Below, in pieces: positions 5,607 through 12,027 of a stretch of DNA of 14,229 nt. The notes under the pieces are model-generated. The model searched no databases. It saw only the letters and a program-made list of their open reading frames with translations, and was not told where the DNA came from. Source of the DNA: an uncultured Planctomycetaceae bacterium (GTDB taxonomy: Bacteria; Planctomycetota; Planctomycetia; Planctomycetales; Planctomycetaceae). Position numbers and translations under genes: made by a program. The first letter of the stretch is position 1, and every line of letters starts with the position of its first letter. The stretch is taken from positions 1-14,229 of the forward strand of contig CAIJTL010000186.1 of the NCBI GenBank assembly GCA_903823545.1, read 5' to 3'.

Positions 5607-7268
5607 ATGACCAGCGACAAGCAGCGAATCCTCATTCTCGGCGGAGGCTTCGCGGGCGTTTATACGGCAATGTATCTCGAACAGGGAATGTTCGGTTTCG
5701 AGCGGCACAAGTATGAGATCTCGCTCGTCAGCCTCGAAAACTACATGGTCTTTCAACCGTTCTTGCCGGAAGTGATTTCGGGCACGATCGAGATGATGCA
5801 CGTCATCACGCCGATCCGAAGGCTCGCCAAGCGAACGAACTTGCACACTCGTGAGATACAGAAGATTGATCTCGCGCGGAAGATTGTGACGCTCGGCCCG
5901 GAGTTTCAGCCAAAGACCAAAGAGCTGCCTTTCGATCATTTGGTCATCGCACTCGGTTCGCGGTTGAACTACGACATTGTCCCCGGCATGCGTGAGCACG
6001 CGATCCCCTTCAAATACCTCGGCGATGCGCTCCGATTGCGAAACGTCATCGTGCAAGTGCTTGAAGAAGCGGACAACGAAGATGACCCGGTTGAACGACA
6101 GCGTCTACTGACATTCATCGTCGGGGGCGGCGGCTTTTCGGGTGTGGAATGTGTGGCTGAATTGCACGACTTCTTGCGGAGCGCGCTTCCAGCGTATCGC
6201 TCTCTGAAGATGAGCGAGGTGAGAGTCATATTGCTACAAAGCGCCGATCGCATTCTGCCAGAGCTCGGCGAAAGCCTCGCAGCGTATGCGCAAACGATTC
6301 TGACCAAGCGTGGGATCGAAATTCGGTTGAATACGCGATTGAAGTCTGTGACCGCGAACGGTGCGGTGATTCAGGCCAAAGGCTCGAACGGCGAAGAGGT
6401 GGTTGCAGCGCGTGTGGTGGTGGCGACGGTCCCTTCCGCACCGCATCGGTTGGTGGAACAACTGCCGTTTGAGAAGGACAAGAACGGTCGCGTGATTGTG
6501 CTCCCGGAAATCAACGTGCCAGGACAATCACATGTCTGGATGCTCGGTGATTGCGCGGCAGTTCCGCAACCGGACGGCATCATGTCGCCTCCGACTGCTC
6601 AGCATGCACTACGACAAGCGAAGACCTGCGCCGACAACATTCTTGCGACACTGCGCGGCACACCGCTGAAGCGCTTCAGCTTCACGGGACTCGGTAAGCT
6701 GGCGTCGTTAGGACATTACTCAGCGGTGGCCGAGGTCATGGGGATCAAACTTCGTGGCTTCATCGCATGGCTGTTTTGGCGAGCGATCTACTTAACGAAG
6801 TTTCCCGGCTTCGATCGCAAGCTGCGAATCTTCACCGATTGGTTTTTGGACGAATTCCTGCCACGCGACATCACCGAAGTGCGGATCTTTCGCCCGGAAT
6901 CTGTCACTCGCGAACACTTTCACACGGGCGAGCCGGTTTTCGATCAAGGAGATGTCGGCGACAAGGTCTATGTGGTTGTGAAAGGTGAAGCGGATGTGAT
7001 CTTCAACGGGACGACTGTCGCCACGCTCAAACATGGTGAGGTCTTCGGTGAGATGGCGTTGATCTCCGATCATTCCCGCAGCGCGGCCCTCCGAGCAAAA
7101 ACGCCACTCGACTTAATCAGCATTTCTCGCGAAGCCTTCGAGCAGTTGGTAACGCATCTCCCCGGCGTGAAGGCATCAATGGACGAAGTATTGCAGAAAC
7201 ACCTGATGGCCGCGAAAGCCATCGAAGCCGAGGTGCGCGATCAAGTCACTCTCGGTCGGATGGATTAA
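5607..7268 (+). CDS. NDH-2-like FAD/NAD(P) oxidoreductase fused to a cyclic-nucleotide-binding domain
   Basis: This 553-residue protein has two parts. Residues 1-420 resemble type II NADH:quinone oxidoreductase, which moves electrons from NAD(P)H to the quinone pool without pumping protons. Seen are the FAD loop ILGGGFAGVYTA (10-21), the NAD(P) loop IVGGGGFSGVECVAEL (171-186), the second FAD motif VWMLGDCAAVP (310-320), an AQHALRQA quinone-site-like helix (331-338) and an amphipathic membrane-binding stretch (LRGFIAWLFWRAIYL, 382-396). Residues 428-530 form a CNB domain with phosphate-binding cassette FGEMALISDHSRSAAL (480-495); Glu482 and Arg491 have the same nine-residue spacing as in PKA. 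The second nucleotide site has Gln211 where NADH-specific enzymes usually have Glu. The ribosome binding site is weak. Activity gated by cAMP or a similar ligand is inferred. Confidence 0.88.
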   Translation: MTSDKQRILILGGGFAGVYTAMYLEQGMFGFERHKYEISLVSLENYMVFQPFLPEVISGTIEMMHVITPIRRLAKRTNLHTREIQKIDLARKIVTLGPEFQPKTKELPFDHLVIALGSRLNYDIVPGMREHAIPFKYLGDALRLRNVIVQVLEEADNEDDPVERQRLLTFIVGGGGFSGVECVAELHDFLRSALPAYRSLKMSEVRVILLQSADRILPELGESLAAYAQTILTKRGIEIRLNTRLKSVTANGAVIQAKGSNGEEVVAARVVVATVPSAPHRLVEQLPFEKDKNGRVIVLPEINVPGQSHVWMLGDCAAVPQPDGIMSPPTAQHALRQAKTCADNILATLRGTPLKRFSFTGLGKLASLGHYSAVAEVMGIKLRGFIAWLFWRAIYLTKFPGFDRKLRIFTDWFLDEFLPRDITEVRIFRPESVTREHFHTGEPVFDQGDVGDKVYVVVKGEADVIFNGTTVATLKHGEVFGEMALISDHSRSAALRAKTPLDLISISREAFEQLVTHLPGVKASMDEVLQKHLMAAKAIEAEVRDQVTLGRMD

Positions 7269-7337
7269 GAAGAGTATTTCTCGATCCACCTTTCATCGTC
7301 GTGATGCGGTCCTGCGTTTCGTGAGACGAGATACCAC

Positions 7338-7748
7338 CTAACCCCAGAAAAAGCTGTTCAAAGCGACGGCCAACAAGTTCACCACCGGAATTGCCAATGT
7401 GAGTAACGCGAAAGGAAACAACAGGATAAATGCAGGAAAAAGCAACCACACCATCCCTGGACCGGAAGTTTGTCCCATTCCGTCTACGAGAATCCAAATA
7501 GCAACGAATCCACTGAGCAGAAAATGGAAGGTCGCGAAAATGCATCCATAAGAGCCAGGCTGGAAATCGGCTTTTTGCTCCACTGAAGACAGATTCGGAG
7601 TCGATACGAATTCGTCCTGAGCTTGACGAAGTATGTCGTCCGTCGACTGCTCTGTGCGTTCTGTGGATGGTGTATCGGACTCCTCGACTCCAGACCGACC
7701 GTTCAACGGCGGTTTTCTCCCTTCATGTTGACCATTTGGCTTTGTCAT
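7338..7748 (-). CDS. Small hypothetical membrane protein
   Basis: This 136-residue protein belongs to no family I recognise. Residues 1-65 are polar and probably disordered, rich in Ser, Thr, Glu and Gln. Residues 67-88 (CIFATFHFLLSGFVAIWILV) form a first membrane helix. Residues 97-135 (MVWLLFPAFILLFPFALL, then IPVVNLLAVALNSFFWG) form one or two more. No catalytic residues are visible. Its first codons include ILRQAQDEF, which looks like a translated dispersed repeat. A loose AAGGG precedes the ATG. It starts 35 bases after the epimerase gene on the same strand and could be co-transcribed. The GC content is visibly lower than that of its neighbours (26 of 60 bases at 7381-7440 by hand count). 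Confidence 0.6.
   Translation of the reverse strand: MTKPNGQHEGRKPPLNGRSGVEESDTPSTERTEQSTDDILRQAQDEFVSTPNLSSVEQKADFQPGSYGCIFATFHFLLSGFVAIWILVDGMGQTSGPGMVWLLFPAFILLFPFALLTLAIPVVNLLAVALNSFFWG
7611..7630. repeat. REP-like palindromic unit inside a coding region
   Basis: TTCGTC and GACGAA are perfect 6-bp arms around the eight-base loop CTGAGCTT. The sequence resembles the widespread bacterial repeat TTCGTCCTGAGC...GACGAAG, whose translation gives LRQAQDE, as seen here in the membrane protein. The assignment is by resemblance from memory. Confidence 0.35.
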
Positions 7749-7783
7749 TCGTCAACACCCTTGATCATTAGCGTCACTGTCAT

Positions 7784-8800
7784 TCAAACCGCATGATAAC
7801 TGCGATACCACTCCACGAATCTTGCGACTCCAGTTTCAATCGGCGTGGCGGGTTTGAAGCCGACGTCGCGAATCAAGTCATCGACGTCAGCATACGTCGC
7901 GGGGACGTCGCCCGGCTGCATCGGTAGGAGGTTTTTCTCGGCCGTCTTGCCGAGGCATTTTTCGAGCGTTTCGATGAGGTACAGCAACTCGACCGGTTGG
8001 TTGTTGCCGATGTTGTAGACCTTGTACGGAGCCTTGCTGGTCGCCGGGTCGGGATGATCGCCGCTCCAATTCTGGTTGCCGGTGGGAACGTTGTCGGCAA
8101 CTCGGATGATCCCTTCGACGATGTCGTCCACAAAGGTGAAGTCGCGGCGCATCTTCCCGTGATTGAAGACGTCGATCGGCTTGCCGGAGAGGATCGCTTT
8201 CGTAAACAAGAACAACGCCATGTCGGGCCGCCCCCACGGACCATAGACCGTGAAGAACCGCAGGCCGGTCGTCGGCAGCTTGAACAAGTGGCTGTAGGTG
8301 TGAGCCATCAGTTCGTTCGCCTTCTTCGTCGCCGCGTACAGACTGATGGGATGATCGACGTTGTGATGAATCGAAAACGGGTTGTTCGTGTTCGCTCCGT
8401 AAACGCTGCTCGACGAGGCATACACCAAGTGCTGCACGCCATTGTGTCGGCACGCCTCCAAGATGTTGACGAAGCCGACGATGTTCGCATCGACGTAAGC
8501 GTGCGGATTCTCCAGCGAGTACCTAACGCCCGCCTGAGCGGCGAGGTTAATGACGACATCGAACTTCTCGTCGCGGCAAAGCTGCATGAGCCGTTCTCGT
8601 TCCGTCAGATCCGCCTGCTGAAACGTGAACCCCGGCTGCCCCACCAGCTGCTTCAACCGAGCGTGCTTGTACTCGACCGGATAATACGGCACGAGGTTGT
8701 CATACCCCACCACCGTATCCCCACGAGCGAGCAACCGCTTCGTCGTATGAAACCCAATAAACCCGGCCGCGCCGGTGACGAGATATTTTTTGTTAGCCAT
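7784..8800 (-). CDS. NAD-dependent epimerase, probably UDP-glucuronate 4-epimerase
   Basis: This 338-residue protein is an extended short-chain dehydrogenase. It has the NAD-binding loop GAAGFIG (10-16), [16 protein letters not shown] (34-49), the [15 protein letters not shown] segment (85-99), the catalytic Ser in ASSSSVYG (128-135), YAATK (Tyr155, Lys159), and [17 protein letters not shown] (181-197). The last motif and the overall length are typical of UDP-glucuronate 4-epimerases (CapI/LpsL/WbpP-like), which make UDP-galacturonate for lipopolysaccharide or capsule in the cytoplasm. The related UDP-GlcNAc or UDP-glucose 4-epimerases are possible alternatives. ATG 8800 has AGAGG six bases upstream. 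The gene begins 30 bases after the toxin stop, so it may be read from the toxin-antitoxin promoter as well as its own. No other sugar-nucleotide or glycosyltransferase gene lies nearby. Confidence 0.9.
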   Translation of the reverse strand: MANKKYLVTGAAGFIGFHTTKRLLARGDTVVGYDNLVPYYPVEYKHARLKQLVGQPGFTFQQADLTERERLMQLCRDEKFDVVINLAAQAGVRYSLENPHAYVDANIVGFVNILEACRHNGVQHLVYASSSSVYGANTNNPFSIHHNVDHPISLYAATKKANELMAHTYSHLFKLPTTGLRFFTVYGPWGRPDMALFLFTKAILSGKPIDVFNHGKMRRDFTFVDDIVEGIIRVADNVPTGNQNWSGDHPDPATSKAPYKVYNIGNNQPVELLYLIETLEKCLGKTAEKNLLPMQPGDVPATYADVDDLIRDVGFKPATPIETGVARFVEWYRSYHAV

Positions 8801-8830
8801 GAAAATCCTCTTTGCTGATCGAATCGTGAG

Positions 8831-9139
8831 TCATCCCTTGCGACGACTCCAATAACCGGGCCGACGACTGCCATGAGCAATCGCGAGCACCACAAGCTCG
8901 TCCGGCCGAATCTCGAAAATTACTTGATAAGAAAACCCGCTGACAGCACAGCGGCGAATATCGCGCCGGCTCCGTTTCATGGTGTCTCTTGGCAACGACT
9001 GCGGATGATCAACAATCCGTTGAAAACCTTGCCGAACCGCGTCCAGAAACCGTTCGCCGAGCCCCCCTTCTCGACGTTCATACCAAGCAGCGTCTTGCTT
9101 GAGCTCACGGCGTGCCGATGCCAGCAAGCGAAAAGACAT
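8831..9139 (-). CDS. ParE/RelE-family toxin
   Basis: This 102-residue protein has the layout of the RelE/ParE toxin superfamily (PF05016): an N-terminal helix pair (ARRELKQDAAWYERR, then LGERFLDAVRQGFQRI), a HPQSLP turn, and a C-terminal sheet (RRCAVSGFSYQVIFEI, then ELVVLAIAHGSRRPGYW). RelE members cleave mRNA on the ribosome and ParE members inhibit gyrase. The RRPGYW ending is common in ParE-like proteins, but the target cannot be set from sequence. The start ATG (9139) shares its A with the antitoxin stop in TGATG, so the two genes are translationally coupled. A GTG one codon earlier (9142) is a possible alternative. Together with the upstream gene it forms a complete type II toxin-antitoxin pair. 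Confidence 0.88.
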   Translation of the reverse strand: MSFRLLASARRELKQDAAWYERREGGLGERFLDAVRQGFQRIVDHPQSLPRDTMKRSRRDIRRCAVSGFSYQVIFEIRPDELVVLAIAHGSRRPGYWSRRKG

Positions 9140-9381
9140 CACTTGGCTTCCCGGAGGAGTTCACTGCGAATTTCGTCGATCGCGTCGAACGCGGTCCCCG
9201 GAGCAAAATCGCCGCGATCGACCGCAGCCAGTCGTTCCTCTAAAAACGCCTCCCATGCGGCCGCGTCCGGATCAAGCTCATGGCGATCAACGCTGTCAAT
9301 CAACCGGTTCGCAATCTCGACACGCTCGGCCGCTGGCAACTCCAGCAAGACATTCAACATGGTTTCGGTGGATTGGGTCAT
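9139..9381 (-). CDS. Type II antitoxin, addiction-module component (PF09720-like)
   Basis: This 80-residue acidic protein resembles the short antitoxins of the 'addiction module component' family (TIGR02574, Unstab_antitox). Key parts are VLLELPAAERVEIANRLIDSV in the N-terminal half, the Trp-containing WEAFLEERLAAVDRGD segment, and the C-terminal DAIDEIRSELLREAK helix. These proteins wrap their partner toxin, and the complex normally represses its own promoter. I see no separate DNA-binding fold. I start at ATG 9381 (MTQSTETM); an upstream in-frame start at 9405 would add eight residues without family support. The stop overlaps the toxin ATG. Confidence 0.85.
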   Translation of the reverse strand: MTQSTETMLNVLLELPAAERVEIANRLIDSVDRHELDPDAAAWEAFLEERLAAVDRGDFAPGTAFDAIDEIRSELLREAK

Positions 9382-9420
9382 TGGGCAGACTTTCAATGCG
9401 ATCAATGTGGAAGGTTTCGT

Positions 9421-9699
9421 TTATGGCTCGCTAGTTTCTGGAAACTCACTGAATCTTGCGATCCAACCTTCGTCAGTAAATGCCTCACCGTGCAAGCCAT
9501 CACTAATTTCTGCGAGATTCTTGCCATCGAAGACGAGGGTAATGCCTTTATCAAAGTCGTTTGCCTCGCCAAGTGCAAACAGGAAGTCATGAAGAGCATT
9601 GTCGAGGCAATTTACAACACAGCGTCGAGTGACCATCCTTTGCTCATCGGTCAGCTTGGCGAGTTCGGCTTGAAGATTCTTGAGACTGGGGCCTTCCAA
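9421..9699 (-). CDS. Small conserved-looking hypothetical protein, TTG start
   Basis: This 92-residue soluble protein starts MEGPSLKNLQAELAKLTDEQ. Its second half reads ALHDFLFALGEA, ITLVFDGKNLAEISDGLHGE and FTDEGWIARFSEFPE. I remember similar small proteins with 'ALHDFLFAL...VDG.NIA..SDGLHGE...DGW..RFS' in planctomycetes and cyanobacteria, with no known function. The conserved look of the C-terminal half supports this frame over the overlapping + strand frames. The only start in this frame before a stop codon is TTG at 9699, preceded by a G-rich GGTGGGG. It lies 39 bases upstream of the antitoxin and may share a transcript. It could instead be a remnant with a lost ATG. Confidence 0.55.
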   Translation of the reverse strand: MEGPSLKNLQAELAKLTDEQRMVTRRCVVNCLDNALHDFLFALGEANDFDKGITLVFDGKNLAEISDGLHGEAFTDEGWIARFSEFPETSEP

Positions 9700-9925
9700 T
9701 GCCCCACCGCCAACCTATCAAAGTGTTTGATGCCAGAGTCTCGCAGGCTCGTAATGACACGACGACCGAACTTCTCTAATTCAACGTCTCCCATTGGAAC
9801 ATTCCTGTGGTTCGTTCCGATTCGTAAGTCATCTCCACGTATCGGAAAACACTTTTGCGTTTTACTGTGCGATCTCGATGAAGTTGGTCTTCAATCACGT
9901 CTTGGTATCACAAGGTCTTCATTCT

Positions 9926-10390
9926 ATGCCAGCCATCTTTGAGTTTTCGCTGACTATCCAGCCACATGAGATTGATGGGCAGGGGCACGTCAACAACGTG
10001 GAGTATTTGCGTTGGTTGCAGGACGCGGCGATCAAGCATTCTTCCGCCCAAGGTTGGACGACGGAGCGTTATCAAGAGGCAGGTGCTGTTTTTGTCGTGC
10101 GGTCACATTTGATTGAGTACTTGCAACCGGCGTTTGTCGGTGAGGAGATCAAGGTGGTGACGTGGGTGAGCACGTTCGGAAAGCTCACGTCATTGAGGAA
10201 GTATTTGGTCGTCCGATCGAGCGATAAAACCGTTTTGGTGAAGGCTCAGACCAATTGGGCGTTCATCAGTTGGCCACAACGAACGCCGCGCCGCTGCCCT
10301 CCGGAATTGATCGCGGCGTTTGAACTCGTCCCGGAAGATCAAGAGCCGACGGCGAATTCATTGTCAGTGAATCTCAGCACGGTGAATTGA
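9926..10390 (+). CDS. Acyl-CoA thioesterase, hotdog (4HBT) fold
   Basis: This 154-residue protein has the hallmark of 4-hydroxybenzoyl-CoA-thioesterase-type hotdog enzymes near its N-terminus: HEIDGQGHVNNVEYLRWLQDA, with the catalytic-type Asp at about residue 16 and the GHVNN motif. The rest fits the fold: AVFVVRSHLIEYLQPAFVGEEI (the 'Y..P...GD.I' strand), VVTWVSTFGKLTSL and AQTNWAFI. It hydrolyses acyl-CoA thioesters in the cytoplasm; the acyl substrate is not predictable. I start at ATG 9926 because the domain begins immediately after it. A TTG at 9794 or ATG at 9878 would add residues that look non-coding. AAGGT lies about 10 bases upstream. It stands alone on the + strand after the - strand block. 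Confidence 0.85.
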   Translation: MPAIFEFSLTIQPHEIDGQGHVNNVEYLRWLQDAAIKHSSAQGWTTERYQEAGAVFVVRSHLIEYLQPAFVGEEIKVVTWVSTFGKLTSLRKYLVVRSSDKTVLVKAQTNWAFISWPQRTPRRCPPELIAAFELVPEDQEPTANSLSVNLSTVN

Positions 10391-10396
10391 CTCATT

Positions 10397-10422
10397 GAAC
10401 GTGGGGGTTAGCCTACGCATCC
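10397..10422. repeat. Degenerate stem-loop resembling the intergenic repeat
   Basis: GTGGG (10401-10405) can pair with CCTAC (10412-10416) with one wobble, around GGTTAG. The core TTAGCC also occurs in the larger inverted repeat at 1259-1336, and both sit just after a gene. It may be a decayed copy of the same kind of element or a weak terminator for the thioesterase gene; the similarity is short. Confidence 0.25.
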
Positions 10423-10466
10423 GAACGCTTTGACGCGTGCCGATTTTGCAACCTAAGCACTGAAAC

Positions 10467-10481
10467 TCGCGACGATCGCGA
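10467..10481. promoter_or_regulatory. Symmetric site TCGCGA-N3-TCGCGA upstream of moxR
   Basis: Two TCGCGA palindromes are separated by CGA, making a 15-base near-symmetric site 46 bases before the MoxR start codon. It could be an operator for the MoxR-DUF58 unit. This is a positional suggestion only. Confidence 0.2.
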
Positions 10482-10527
10482 CCCGCCTGACAGCTCACAA
10501 CAACAGCCCACTCCACGAGGAACAACG

Positions 10528-11550
10528 ATGCTCAAGACCTCTGGCAACGATCGAATGGATGAATCCGACCTCCGCGCAGCGGAAGAACTGACTTCTGCTT
10601 ATCACAAGATGACTAAAGAATTGGAGAAGGTCATCATCGGACAAGGGGACGTTCTTAAGCAGGTGCTCATCGCGTTGTTCTCGCGAGGCCACTGCTTGCT
10701 GGAAGGTGTGCCCGGACTCGCGAAAACGTTGATTGTCTCGACGATCGGCGATTTGCTGTCGCTCAATTTCCGCCGCATTCAGTTCACACCGGACTTGATG
10801 CCGTCAGACATCACCGGCACGGAAATCCTCGAAATCGAAGAGGGGACCAGTAGCCGACGAATGAAGTTCGTGAAAGGGCCGATCTTCACTAACTTGCTGC
10901 TCGGTGACGAAATCAATCGCACGCCGCCAAAGACTCAGGCCGCTTTGCTACAGGCGATGCAGGAATACAAAGTCACGATCGCCGGCCAAGACTTCCCGCT
11001 CGAACGACCATTCTTGGTGCTCGGTACGCAGAACCCGATCGAGCAGGAAGGTACGTATCCGCTGCCGGAAGCACAGCTCGATCGGTTCATGTTCCGTATT
11101 CTGATCGACTATCCCAAGTACGAAGACGAACTCCGGATCGCCGAAACCACAACGTCGGGTGACGCGGTCAAACTGCAACCGATCCTTGATCGAGCCGACA
11201 TCCTGCGGATGCAGCAAGTGGTCTTGAAGGTGTTGGTCGGCAAGTCGATCTCCGCATACGCCGTTCAATTGGTCCGAGCGACTCGGCCAAAGTCTGACGA
11301 AGCGCCCGACTTTGTGAAGAAGTATCTCACTTGGGGTGCCGGTACTCGCGCCTGCCAAGCGATGCTGCTCGCGGCGAAGTCTCACGCTCTGCTCGACGGC
11401 CGAGTCCACGTCTCCGGCGACGACATCCGCGCCGTCGCTCGCCCTGTCCTGCGACACCGCCTCGTCACCAGCTTCTCCGCCGAAAGCGATGGAATCACGA
11501 CCGACCACATCGTCGAGAAGCTGTTCGATGTGATTCGCGAACCGGAGTAG
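10528..11550 (+). CDS. MoxR-family AAA+ ATPase
   Basis: This 340-residue cytoplasmic ATPase belongs to the MoxR group, chaperones that act with VWA-domain partners in enzyme maturation or stress responses. Visible motifs: VIIGQGDVLKQVLIAL before Walker A, Walker A GVPGLAKT (60-67), RIQFTPDLMPSDITGTEIL (83-101), Walker B LLLGDE (123-128) followed by INRTPPKTQAALLQAMQE, sensor 1 GTQNPIEQEGTYPLPEAQLD (166-185) and Arg186 in DRFMF. The C-terminal lid ends with GRVHVSGDDIRAVARPVLRHRL. The length is typical. The ATG at 10528 has GAGGAA at 10517-10522. A small membrane protein and a DUF58 protein follow on the same strand, the standard MoxR-DUF58 pairing, so an operon is likely. Confidence 0.95.
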   Translation: MLKTSGNDRMDESDLRAAEELTSAYHKMTKELEKVIIGQGDVLKQVLIALFSRGHCLLEGVPGLAKTLIVSTIGDLLSLNFRRIQFTPDLMPSDITGTEILEIEEGTSSRRMKFVKGPIFTNLLLGDEINRTPPKTQAALLQAMQEYKVTIAGQDFPLERPFLVLGTQNPIEQEGTYPLPEAQLDRFMFRILIDYPKYEDELRIAETTTSGDAVKLQPILDRADILRMQQVVLKVLVGKSISAYAVQLVRATRPKSDEAPDFVKKYLTWGAGTRACQAMLLAAKSHALLDGRVHVSGDDIRAVARPVLRHRLVTSFSAESDGITTDHIVEKLFDVIREPE

Positions 11551-11552
11551 AC

Positions 11553-11558
11553 AAAGGA
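11553..11558 (+). promoter_or_regulatory. Shine-Dalgarno site pointing to a GTG start
   Basis: AAAGGA lies 6 bases before GTG 11565, just after the MoxR stop codon. The next in-frame ATG (11589) has no comparable site. The ATG inside this stretch (11558) leads to a stop after four codons. Confidence 0.5.
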
Positions 11559-11564
11559 TGGGCC

Positions 11565-12005
11565 GTGGCTGACGCCGTTCCAAACCGAATGCCACAGCGT
11601 ACAACTCAGATCATTTGGCGTTTCTGGGGTCCGGCATTCGTTGTTTTCGGGTTGCTGATGTGGTTCGGAATTAAGTCATTCCACGAACTCAATCCAACCA
11701 TCGAACCTAAGCCAGAATTATTGGAATACTCCGTCGCAGACGAGCAGAAGGCCAAGTTAGCATCCAAGGTTCTTAATCTCTTGACACGAATTGAAGCGAG
11801 AGATGTTTCCGGTAGGTTTGAGCGTGAATTTGCTGAAGTCTTTTCCGAAGCAGACAAGGTCGAAGAAAACCAAAACTGGCGCAGATACTTTTTTTGTTTG
11901 GACGGATCGAGTCGTGAATTAGAAGGCCATCCTGTGATTGCCGTGCAAGTTCAAAAGAAAACCAGTCGGATTATCTATTGCGCCATCACCATTCCAACTT
12001 GGTAA
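11565..12005 (+). CDS. Single-pass membrane protein between MoxR and DUF58
   Basis: With the GTG start this is a 146-residue protein that I cannot assign to a family. Residues 1-18 are polar and basic (VPNRMPQRTTQIIWRF). One membrane helix follows (WGPAFVVFGLLMWFGIKSF, about 21-39), then a 105-residue soluble domain rich in charged residues, with LASKVLNLLTRIEARD and WRRYFFCLDGSSREL, ending in hydrophobic strands (VIAVQVQ, IIYCAITIPTW). No catalytic motif is evident. Topology suggests a periplasmic C-terminal domain. The region is AT-richer than its neighbours: 81 of 180 bases are G or C at 11641-11820, against 33 of 60 in moxR (11041-11100) and 39 of 60 in the DUF58 gene (12481-12540), all hand counts. 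It sits 14 bases after moxR and 22 before DUF58. It may be a partner of the ATPase or a recent insertion. Confidence 0.65.
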   Translation: MADAVPNRMPQRTTQIIWRFWGPAFVVFGLLMWFGIKSFHELNPTIEPKPELLEYSVADEQKAKLASKVLNLLTRIEARDVSGRFEREFAEVFSEADKVEENQNWRRYFFCLDGSSRELEGHPVIAVQVQKKTSRIIYCAITIPTW

Positions 12006-12027
12006 CAGACGATGTTGAGGTCCTTTG

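Noticed and set aside
7997..8818. 273-codon open frame on the + strand opposite the epimerase
   Set aside because: The epimerase frame has every catalytic motif; the + frame is Arg/Val-rich shadow sequence with no recognisable fold.
8873..9942. Two long + strand frames opposite the toxin, antitoxin and small protein (8873-9592 and 9280-9942)
   Set aside because: The toxin and antitoxin match known families and overlap in the usual way. The + frames are Ser/Arg/Pro-rich or Cys-rich without motifs.
11331..11564. N-terminal extension of the small membrane protein into moxR
   Set aside because: This part is moxR read out of frame (Arg/Pro/Ser-rich). Coding beyond the MoxR stop begins plausibly at GTG 11565.
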